Source: Eubacteriales bacterium (GTDB lineage: Bacteria; Bacillota; Clostridia; Oscillospirales; CAG-272). From it: a DNA stretch of 7,497 nt. Shown here in pieces: positions 1-5,849 of this stretch (positions within the stretch are counted from its first letter, which is position 1; each line of letters starts with the position of its first letter). The notes under the pieces are model-generated. The model was not told the DNA's origin. It did not search any database and was given only the letters and a program-made list of their open reading frames with translations. A program made the position numbers and the translations under genes. The stretch spans positions 1 to 7,497 of the forward strand of contig JAQVWU010000134.1 of NCBI GenBank assembly GCA_028709565.1, read 5' to 3'.

Positions 1-17
1 ACAGTCTGAATAATTAA
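1..17 (+). other. Stop codons in all three forward frames at the window edge, upstream of the smc frame
   Basis: TGA at 7-9 (frame 1), TAA at 11-13 (frame 2) and TAA at 15-17 (frame 3) close all three forward frames. Frame 3 is the smc frame. The four codons before its stop read Ser-Leu-Asn-Asn, which would suit a coiled coil, so the simplest repair is a substitution of T15. A one-base indel in the A run at 16-22 does not help, because the upstream part would then lie in frame 1 or 2, which are also stopped. Only 14 bases lie before the stop, so a contig-edge error cannot be told from a real mutation. Confidence 0.7.
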
Positions 18-1340
18 AAAAAGGAATATAACGAAATTGATCTGCTAAACGAAAGCAATGATACTGAAATTGAGACAATCGAACTTACAATATCGTCTGA
101 GGAGAGCAACATCACCCGTTTAAAAGCAAATATAGATGAGCTGGATTTCGAGCATAAAACCCTTTCAAAAACCATATCGCAAAAACAGGAAGATTATAAT
201 ACCCTGCGTCTGAGAATTACCGCTCAGCAAAAGGATATGGAATCGGTTGAAAAATCCGTTTCGCTTACCGTTGAAGCGATAAACGCGATCGATGAACAAA
301 CCGAGCGGATAGAACAGACAATTTATAATAATAATGAAAACATAATCAATATACAAAACAAGATTGAGTCAATCGGTCTCGAAAGCGCCGCGCATGAATC
401 CGATATCGCAGCACTCGAAAATTCTCTTGCGGATTTAAACAATGAGGTCCGCAAAGGTGATGCGGACCTGCAGGGGCTGCGTACCCGTATTCGTGACCAA
501 ACCCATAACCGTGATAATTTATTTATGGAGTATAACCGGCTTGAAACTCGTTTAGAGCAGGTTAATACCGATATGGACAGAATAACAGATAAATTATGGG
601 ACGATTATGAACTTACCTATTCCTCAGCTTCCGAACTGGGTTATCCCGGGCTCGATTCGCAAAACCGCCCGGCGGCATTGACTTTACAGAGCGAACTGCG
701 AAGCAAACTGCGCGCGCTGGGATCTGTAAATACAGGCGTAATCGATGAATATAATGAAGTAAAAGCGCGCCATGATTTTTTGACAGAACAACTCGACGAT
801 TTACATAAATCAAAGGAAAATCTTGCCGAAATAATACATAAACTCGAGCTGGAAATGAAACAGCGTTTCTCTAATATCATGTCAGAATTAAACCGCAATT
901 TTAAAATAGTTTTCCGTGAACTTTTCGGCGGCGGTACCGCAGAATTAAAACTGGCAGATCCTGAGAATATATTGGAAAGCGGGATTGATATAAACGTTGC
1001 GCCTCCGGGAAAAATCATAAAAAATCTCAGTTTATTATCGGGAGGTGAACAGGCTTTTGTCGCGATAGCCCTTTTGTTTGCCATACTTAACGTTAATCCC
1101 ACACCGTTTTGTGTTCTTGATGAAATAGACGCCGCACTGGATGATATAAACGTTGACCGTTTCGCCGATTACGTGAGGCGTTATTCAGACAAAACTCAGT
1201 TTATTATTATAACACATCGCCGCGGTACTATGGAACGCGCCGATGCCATATATGGTGTAACCATGCCTGAGCGCGGTATATCAAAAATATTATCCCTTAA
1301 TGTCAATGAAGTTGAGCAAAAGATAGGAGTAAAAATTTAA
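18..1340 (+). CDS. smc: Chromosome partition protein SMC, C-terminal part (5' end missing or truncated)
   Basis: This is the C-terminal arm and head half of SMC, the ATPase of the SMC-ScpAB condensin that compacts and segregates chromosomes. The frame stays open from 18 to the TAA at 1338-1340 (440 codons), against roughly 1,150-1,200 residues for whole SMC, so the N-terminal head, hinge and first arm are absent. Counting from the internal ATG at 237, heptad-like charged coiled coil runs to about residue 125. The neck motif LRALGSVN is at 158-165, the ABC signature LSGGEQ at 267-272, Walker B FCVLDE with D295 and E296 followed by the D-loop, and the switch histidine H327 in THRR. The coiled coil continues upstream of 237 with no ATG, GTG or TTG between 18 and 236, so ATG 237 is probably an internal Met, although a gene caller would pick it. 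An in-frame TAA at 15-17 separates this frame from the edge. The identity is very secure; the state of the 5' end is not. Confidence 0.93.
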   Translation, partial: KKEYNEIDLLNESNDTEIETIELTISSEESNITRLKANIDELDFEHKTLSKTISQKQEDYNTLRLRITAQQKDMESVEKSVSLTVEAINAIDEQTERIEQTIYNNNENIINIQNKIESIGLESAAHESDIAALENSLADLNNEVRKGDADLQGLRTRIRDQTHNRDNLFMEYNRLETRLEQVNTDMDRITDKLWDDYELTYSSASELGYPGLDSQNRPAALTLQSELRSKLRALGSVNTGVIDEYNEVKARHDFLTEQLDDLHKSKENLAEIIHKLELEMKQRFSNIMSELNRNFKIVFRELFGGGTAELKLADPENILESGIDINVAPPGKIIKNLSLLSGGEQAFVAIALLFAILNVNPTPFCVLDEIDAALDDINVDRFADYVRRYSDKTQFIIITHRRGTMERADAIYGVTMPERGISKILSLNVNEVEQKIGVKI

Positions 1341-2245
1341 TGGCATTCTTCGATAAATTGAAAAACGGCTTAAAAAAGACAAAGGATTCAATATTCGGTC
1401 AGATCGATACATTATTTAAAAAGTTTGTCAGGGTTGACGAGGAACTGCTCGAAGAACTTGAAGAATTACTTATAATGGCCGATACCGGCGTTTCGTCCGC
1501 TGAGGAAATAATCAATAAACTGCGTGACCGTATAAAATCCGAACGAATAAACGACGGCATTCATGCAAAAGAAGCATTAAAGTCCATTCTCGTTGAAATG
1601 ATAGGAGAAGGAGAACCGTTAAACCTTGATACCAAACCCTCGGTTATCCTGGTTATAGGTGTGAACGGCGTAGGCAAGACGACCTCGGTCGCGAAGCTTG
1701 CCGGTTTACTCAAAAACAGCGGTCGGCGTGTGATGCTGGCTGCTGCAGATACTTTCCGGGCTGCCGCTATTGATCAGCTGCAAATATGGTCCGAACGGGT
1801 GGGCGTAGAACTTGTTAAGCATAACGAGGGCTCTGATCCTGCGGCTGTCGTTTTCGACGCAATCAATGCCGTAAAAAGCCGAAAAGCCGATGTGCTGATT
1901 GTAGATACAGCCGGAAGACTACACAACAAAAAGAATCTGATGGATGAACTGGCTAAAATAAACAGGGTTATAAACCGCGAACTGCCCGGCTGCGCGCGCG
2001 AAACATTATTGGTCCTTGACGCGACAACAGGTCAGAATGCCGTAAATCAGGCGAAAGAATTTATGAAAACGGCTGATATAAGCGGTCTTATTATGACAAA
2101 ACTGGACGGCACAGCCAAAGGCGGAATCGTCTTTTCGATAAAAAAAGAGCTGAACATACCGGTTAAATTCATATGTGTCGGGGAACAGGTGGATGACCTT
2201 GAAGCGTTCGATGCGCGTCAATTTGTTGATGCCCTGTTTGAATAA
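1340..2245 (+). CDS. ftsY: Signal recognition particle receptor FtsY
   Basis: FtsY is the SRP-receptor GTPase. It docks ribosome-SRP complexes at the membrane and, through paired GTP hydrolysis with Ffh, hands nascent membrane proteins to SecYEG. The 301-residue product is essentially only the NG domain. A short amphipathic basic N-terminus (about residues 1-28, the likely membrane-binding helix) precedes the N-domain helical bundle, without the long acidic A domain of the E. coli protein. G-domain motifs are complete: P-loop GVNGVGKTT at 107-115, DTFRAAA at 137-143, DTAGR at 189-193, DATTGQNA at 227-234, TKLDGTAKGG at 253-262 and GEQVDDLEAF at 281-290. The start codon overlaps the smc stop by one base (TAATG), and AGGAG at 1325-1329 sits ten bases upstream, so translation is probably coupled to smc. 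The smc-ftsY pair is a common arrangement in Firmicutes. Confidence 0.97.
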   Translation: MAFFDKLKNGLKKTKDSIFGQIDTLFKKFVRVDEELLEELEELLIMADTGVSSAEEIINKLRDRIKSERINDGIHAKEALKSILVEMIGEGEPLNLDTKPSVILVIGVNGVGKTTSVAKLAGLLKNSGRRVMLAAADTFRAAAIDQLQIWSERVGVELVKHNEGSDPAAVVFDAINAVKSRKADVLIVDTAGRLHNKKNLMDELAKINRVINRELPGCARETLLVLDATTGQNAVNQAKEFMKTADISGLIMTKLDGTAKGGIVFSIKKELNIPVKFICVGEQVDDLEAFDARQFVDALFE

Positions 2246-2266
2246 ACAATTATAATCCGCCGAAAT

Positions 2267-2271
2267 GGGAA
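2267..2271 (+). promoter_or_regulatory. Ribosome binding site deciding the rdgB start at 2277
   Basis: GGGAA at 2267-2271 lies five bases before the ATG at 2277. The earlier in-frame ATG at 2265 overlaps this site and has no purine-rich sequence upstream. The shorter start also gives the usual family N-terminus, MKIVLASHN. Confidence 0.6.
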
Positions 2272-2276
2272 ATCAT

Positions 2277-2885
2277 ATGAAAATCGTATTAGCGTCACAT
2301 AACAAAAAAAAACAGCGTGAGATGTGTACTCTCTTAAAAGAATCGGCATGCTGCGATATTGATTTATTAAGTCCGGCTGATATCGGTTTTTTGGATGAAC
2401 CTGAAGAGAACGGAAAAACATTTGAAGAAAACGCTTTAATCAAAGCCAAAGCCATTGTGTCCCGGGGTTATATTGCCATAGCGGATGATTCCGGACTTGA
2501 GGTTGACGCGCTATATGGCGCACCCGGAATACACTCATCCCGCTATTCCGGCGGGAATGACGCTGATAACAATGCAAAATTATTACGCGAACTGGCTTTT
2601 ATCCCCTTTGAAAAGCGCACGGCGCGTTTCATCTGTGTGATGGTTTGCGTGTTCCCCGGCAGCGAAGATTTTATAACCGTACGCGGCAGTTGTGAAGGCA
2701 TTATTTTAAACACGGCAAGGGGAGACGGCGGATTCGGTTATGACCCGTTATTTTATTATGAACCGCTCAAAAGAACTTTTGCCGAACTGTCGGACGGAGA
2801 AAAAAACACGGTCAGTCACAGGGGTATGGCAATGCGTGCCCTGGCAAGGGCTTTACCGGCGGAGTTGAACAGCCATGTACCGTGA
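2277..2885 (+). CDS. rdgB: XTP/dITP diphosphatase, RdgB/HAM1 family
   Basis: This house-cleaning enzyme hydrolyses non-canonical purine triphosphates (dITP, XTP, ITP) to monophosphate and pyrophosphate, keeping deaminated bases out of DNA and RNA. The 202-residue product matches the family's usual length of about 200. Family motifs are in order: SHNKKKQRE at 7-15, FEENALIKAKA at 49-59, the catalytic ADDSGLEVDAL at 69-79, GAPGIHSSRYSG at 81-92, GDGGFGYDPLF at 149-159, and the C-terminal LSDGEKN with SHRG at 171-183. I start it at 2277; ATG 2265 would add only four residues (MGNH) and lacks a ribosome binding site. A 31-base gap follows ftsY. The 3' end overlaps nadD by 11 bases in another frame. 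The last few residues after RALPAEL are a variable tail. Confidence 0.96.
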   Translation: MKIVLASHNKKKQREMCTLLKESACCDIDLLSPADIGFLDEPEENGKTFEENALIKAKAIVSRGYIAIADDSGLEVDALYGAPGIHSSRYSGGNDADNNAKLLRELAFIPFEKRTARFICVMVCVFPGSEDFITVRGSCEGIILNTARGDGGFGYDPLFYYEPLKRTFAELSDGEKNTVSHRGMAMRALARALPAELNSHVP

Positions 2886-3513
2886 AATCGGAATATACGG
2901 CGGAACATTCTCTCCCCCGCATGCGGGTCATATCAGAGCCGCGACGGAATTTTTTAATCAGTTAAGCCTCGAACGCCTGTATATTATACCGACGGCTATT
3001 CCTCCGCACAAACGTATCAACCCGTCGGACAATCCTTCCGAGCGGTTGACAATGCTTCATCTTGCTTTTGAGGACAGCCCCGATTATAATAAAAGGATAT
3101 TTATATCCGATTATGAATTAAAGCAAAGCGGAATCAGTTATACCGCAAAAACCCTTGAGCATTTTTCAAAACTTTTCAGCGCGGAGGACGGCTACAGAAT
3201 TACGATTTTATGCGGGACCGATATGTTCCTGACACTTGCCGAATGGTATAAACCCAAACGTATATTTGAACTGAGCAGGATAGCGTATATTCGACGGGAG
3301 ACGCAGGATAAAGATACCGATCAAAAGATAGGCGAACGCGCCGCTTATTTTAAGCGTGTATACAACGCCGATATTGTTGCCCTTACAGGTGATCCCATCG
3401 AAATTTCCTCGACAGATATCAGAATGATGCTGTCCTCCGGCAAACCTGTCGGTTCGTTTATAAATCCCGGAGTCTATGAATATATAATAAAAAACGGATT
3501 ATACAAACTCTGA
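2875..3513 (+). CDS. nadD: Nicotinate-nucleotide adenylyltransferase
   Basis: NadD transfers AMP from ATP to nicotinic acid mononucleotide, making deamido-NAD, the step before NAD synthetase in de novo and salvage NAD synthesis. The 212-residue protein is a standard-length nucleotidyltransferase of the HxGH superfamily. GGTFSPPHAGH at 9-19 carries the ATP-binding histidines H16 and H19, PPHK is at 43-46, SYTAKTL at 88-94, the substrate-binding GTDMF with W124 at 114-124, and ISSTDIR at 177-183. Position 13 is Ser where many homologues have Asp or Asn, outside the catalytic histidines. GGAG at 2861-2864, inside the rdgB end, is ten bases from the ATG; with the 11-base overlap this suggests coupled translation. 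The partner yqeK follows after 40 bases, a very common pairing in Firmicutes. Confidence 0.97.
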   Translation: MYREIGIYGGTFSPPHAGHIRAATEFFNQLSLERLYIIPTAIPPHKRINPSDNPSERLTMLHLAFEDSPDYNKRIFISDYELKQSGISYTAKTLEHFSKLFSAEDGYRITILCGTDMFLTLAEWYKPKRIFELSRIAYIRRETQDKDTDQKIGERAAYFKRVYNADIVALTGDPIEISSTDIRMMLSSGKPVGSFINPGVYEYIIKNGLYKL

Positions 3514-3524
3514 CGGAAACTAAG

Positions 3525-3557
3525 ATGATTGGGATTGTTAAGATGGTGAATCATTGA
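3525..3557 (+). other. Possible ten-codon reading frame overlapping the yqeK start
   Basis: ATG at 3525 opens a frame reading MIGIVKMVNH and ending at TGA 3555-3557, which overlaps the TTG start of yqeK (TTGA). A weak GGA at 3515-3517 lies seven bases upstream. Ribosomes finishing this frame would stop exactly on the yqeK start, so it could act as a coupling leader. A frame this short can easily arise by chance, and nothing shows that it is translated. Confidence 0.2.
3545..3549 (+). promoter_or_regulatory. Weak ribosome binding site for the TTG start of yqeK
   Basis: GGTGA at 3545-3549 matches the 3' half of the extended Shine-Dalgarno sequence (AGGAGGTGA), four bases before TTG 3554. No better purine-rich site lies in the 40-base gap. 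The next in-frame codons upstream of 3554 contain no other start before a TAA at 3539-3541, so this start is forced unless the protein begins further inside. The pairing is weak, which suggests low or coupled translation. Confidence 0.4.
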
Positions 3558-4171
3558 GTAAATTGAATAATAAGATAAAGGACGATATTTTATCTTATAT
3601 AACCGGTAAACGTTATATTCATACCCTGTCGGTAGAACGGGAGTGTGAGAATTTATCACAGATATTTGAGCTTGATGCAATAAATGCCCAAAGATTGTCC
3701 GCCGCCGCTCTGCTTCACGATATCACAAAAGAAAAAAACACGGAAGAACAAATATTGTTATGCAAATATTACGGCATTCCGATAACAGACGAGGACATGT
3801 CAGCTCCAAAAATATTTCACGCAAAAACAGGTGCTTATTTTGCCCGGGACAAATTCCCGGATTTAACGGATGATCTTATTTTCGGATGCATATGGTGGCA
3901 TACCACGGGACGCGGTAAAATGAACCTCCTTGAGAAGCTGCTTTACCTGGCTGACTATATTGAAGAGACAAGAACATTTACCGACTGTGTTGAACTGCGG
4001 CGATATTTTTATACGAGAATTGATAGGTCCGATAAGATAAAACTGCTTAACAAAACTCTTATATTGTCTTTTGACATGACAATAAAAAGTCTTATTGATG
4101 ACGGCAGTATAATAAATTCCGATACTATAAAGTCCAGAAACTATCTGCTGAAAGGATCCCTAAACAAATGA
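3554..4171 (+). CDS. yqeK: HD-domain Ap4A hydrolase, YqeK family
   Basis: YqeK proteins are metal-dependent HD-superfamily hydrolases that split diadenosine tetraphosphate symmetrically into two ADP; the Bacillus/Staphylococcus type replaces ApaH in Firmicutes. The 205-residue product keeps the likely metal ligands: H23 in YIHTLSVE, H55-D56 in LLHDITKEKN, H89 in IFHAKTGA, H116 in WWHTTGR and D134 in YLADYIEETR. These spacings fit the family. The start is TTG at 3554, which places the first histidine at a normal distance from the N-terminus; no ATG is available in frame upstream. It follows nadD by 40 bases and its TGA overlaps the next ATG by four bases (ATGA). Ap4A is made as a side product by aminoacyl-tRNA synthetases, one of which (leuS) ends this cluster. 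The family call is firm; activity is inferred from homology. Confidence 0.94.
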   Translation: MSKLNNKIKDDILSYITGKRYIHTLSVERECENLSQIFELDAINAQRLSAAALLHDITKEKNTEEQILLCKYYGIPITDEDMSAPKIFHAKTGAYFARDKFPDLTDDLIFGCIWWHTTGRGKMNLLEKLLYLADYIEETRTFTDCVELRRYFYTRIDRSDKIKLLNKTLILSFDMTIKSLIDDGSIINSDTIKSRNYLLKGSLNK

Positions 4172-5376
4172 ACAATAAAAACATATCGCGCAGACGTCAC
4201 GGAAATAACAAATCATCGGTTATAAAGATAATTGTTTTTACATTTATTTCTGTTCTTGTCGTAGTAATATCATTTACTGCTTTATTTTTCATACTGTATA
4301 AACCGAGCATAGGTTTCAACGGTCCGTTAGGTGCAGACAAAAATGATCCCCCAATTAGCATCGGCGAAAACGGCGTGGATCCCGGTGTTAATCCGCCCGT
4401 CAATTCAAGCGAACCTAGAAAAAAAGATTTTTATACATTTTTTGTTGTTGGCCGAGATACGGTGGGTTTAAATACAGATATTATAATGCTTATTTCATTT
4501 GATATCAATAACGGCGCCATAAATATACTGCAAATTCCCCGCGATACTTATATGGTAGTCAACTCATATCCCCATAGAATCAACTCGGTATATGCGCTGA
4601 TGTATAACAATGCTTACAAAAACAATGAAAAAGATATAGAAGACGCCGCCATGCACGATTTTGCGTCACTGCTGGAACAAAATCTGAGCATCGAAATAGA
4701 TTATTACGCGTTATGTAATCTCAAAGGGTTTGGCAATATAATCGATATAATAGGCGGGGTTAAGATGGATGTTCCTCAAAATATGTATTACGAAGACCCG
4801 GAACAAGACCTGTATATAAACCTTAAAAAGGGCATACAAACGTTGAACGGTGATAAAGCGGAGCAGTTTATACGCTACAGAAGCGGATATGTTGAGGCTG
4901 ACATAGGACGTATGGACGCGCAGAAACTGTTCATCTCCGCGTTGATTCAGCAATTAAAATCCAGCATTTCGGTAAGTACATTAGCAGGTATAGCCGAAGA
5001 AGCCGCCGATAATATAAAAACATCATTGACCCTCGCCGAAATTGTTTACTTTGTCAAAGAATTCTATCTTATTGACAACGCTGATATGAATTTCATAACC
5101 TTTCCCGGCGAGTCAGCCCGGTCGGAGATTACCACGGGAGCATGGTATTATGTCATGCACCGCGCCGATATTCATGCGTTGATAAATTTGTATTTCAATG
5201 TATATAAAACGGAAATCCCTGATGCGCAGTTTGACAGCAAACGTGTTTTTACAAATATAAAAAAGCCGCATATTAATGATATATACAATACCGAACTTTC
5301 CGGAGATCTTCAGGAACTGATTCGCTCAGCCGAAGAGATCAACAAAGAAGGTATAAATATATCTTTGATTAACTGA
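4168..5376 (+). CDS. LytR-CpsA-Psr (LCP) family cell-wall polymer ligase
   Basis: LCP proteins work outside the cytoplasmic membrane, moving teichoic acids, capsule or other glycopolymers from undecaprenyl-pyrophosphate onto peptidoglycan. The 402-residue product has a short basic cytoplasmic tail (SRRRHG), one membrane helix at about 18-44, a Pro/Gly/Asn-rich linker at about 50-85, and the LCP domain from about 88 to 255. Visible motifs are VVGRDTVGLNTDIIML at 93-108, IPRDTYM at 123-129, HRINSVYA at 136-143, GGVKMDVP at 196-203, LNGDKAEQFIRYR at 216-228 and the DIGRMDAQ segment at 235-242, holding R228, R238 and D240. The first motif differs from the textbook GxDxR...RSDT form, with Asn103 before T104-D105. 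Residues 260-402 form the usual weakly conserved C-terminal part, containing TFPGES. The start overlaps the yqeK stop by four bases; AAAGGA at 4151-4156 is the likely ribosome binding site. Which polymer it handles cannot be told from sequence. Confidence 0.92.
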   Translation: MNNKNISRRRHGNNKSSVIKIIVFTFISVLVVVISFTALFFILYKPSIGFNGPLGADKNDPPISIGENGVDPGVNPPVNSSEPRKKDFYTFFVVGRDTVGLNTDIIMLISFDINNGAINILQIPRDTYMVVNSYPHRINSVYALMYNNAYKNNEKDIEDAAMHDFASLLEQNLSIEIDYYALCNLKGFGNIIDIIGGVKMDVPQNMYYEDPEQDLYINLKKGIQTLNGDKAEQFIRYRSGYVEADIGRMDAQKLFISALIQQLKSSISVSTLAGIAEEAADNIKTSLTLAEIVYFVKEFYLIDNADMNFITFPGESARSEITTGAWYYVMHRADIHALINLYFNVYKTEIPDAQFDSKRVFTNIKKPHINDIYNTELSGDLQELIRSAEEINKEGINISLIN

Positions 5377-5390
5377 TTGGAAATTAATAT

Positions 5391-5394
5391 GGAG
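5391..5394 (+). promoter_or_regulatory. Ribosome binding site deciding the rsfS start at 5401
   Basis: GGAG at 5391-5394 (within GGAGAG) lies six bases before ATG 5401. The alternatives in the same frame are TTG 5377, directly after the LCP stop, and ATG 5389, served only by a weaker GGAAA at 5379-5383. Site strength and family length favour 5401. Confidence 0.6.
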
Positions 5395-5400
5395 AGTTAT

Positions 5401-5805
5401 ATGGAGAATAACATTAAAAATCATAAGAACATCGAACTGACGCCGGAATCATCCCGGGCACTGGCCGATACGATAATCGGTGTGCTTGACGAAAAAAAGG
5501 CGCATGAAATTAAACTGCTCCATGTGGAAAACAAAACAATAATAGCCGATTATTTTATTATTTGTTCCGGGACATCAAATACTCAGATAAAATCACTGGC
5601 AAATGAAGTTGAATTCAAGCTTCAGGAAAGTGGTATTAATCCTTCTCATATCGAAGGTGCTGATGAGGCGTCCTGGATTCTGCTTGATTATTCAAGTGTA
5701 ATAGTTCATATTTTCAACAGAGAAACGCGTAATTTTTATAATCTTGAAAAATTATGGAAAGATTCTGAGGAAATAGACATTTCACATATTACAGACAACA
5801 TATAA
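5401..5805 (+). CDS. rsfS: Ribosomal silencing factor RsfS (DUF143, Iojap-like)
   Basis: RsfS binds ribosomal protein uL14 on the 50S subunit and blocks joining to 30S, lowering translation when nutrients are short. From ATG 5401 the product has 134 residues; the conserved domain covers about 18-120. Family motifs are ALADTIIGVLDEKKA at 20-34, ADYFIICSGTSNTQIKSLA at 49-67, HIEGADEASWILLDY at 83-97, and VHIFNRETRNFYNLEKLW at 102-119. A short acidic tail follows. Starting at TTG 5377 or ATG 5389 would add eight or four non-conserved residues, so the start is uncertain by that much. It lies 24 bases after the LCP gene and 44 bases before leuS; nadD-yqeK-(lytR)-rsfS-leuS is a familiar Clostridia order. 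I see no promoter of its own. Confidence 0.96.
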   Translation: MENNIKNHKNIELTPESSRALADTIIGVLDEKKAHEIKLLHVENKTIIADYFIICSGTSNTQIKSLANEVEFKLQESGINPSHIEGADEASWILLDYSSVIVHIFNRETRNFYNLEKLWKDSEEIDISHITDNI

Positions 5806-5835
5806 CCTTTTCTGTTATGTTTATATAAATAAAGA

Positions 5836-5839
5836 GGAG
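5836..5839 (+). promoter_or_regulatory. Ribosome binding site of leuS
   Basis: GGAG at 5836-5839, inside the purine run AAAGAGGAGA, is ten bases from ATG 5850. It is among the better Shine-Dalgarno matches in the window. The 44-base gap holding it has no T-box, terminator or obvious promoter. Confidence 0.6.
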
Positions 5840-5849
5840 ACCTTTCGAT

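Noticed and set aside
237..239. ATG 237 as the genuine smc start
   Set aside because: The coiled-coil frame continues upstream without a break to 18, the resulting protein would lack the N-terminal Walker A head needed for ATPase function, and AAAGG ends only two bases from the ATG, which is poor spacing for initiation.
641..1102. Minus-strand 153-codon frame
   Set aside because: It lies wholly antisense to the SMC head region, has a low-complexity Ser/Phe-rich product, and matches no family I recognise.
2246..2276. Terminator or promoter between ftsY and rdgB
   Set aside because: The 31-base gap is AT-rich but has no stable hairpin with a T run, and no clear -35/-10 pair fits.
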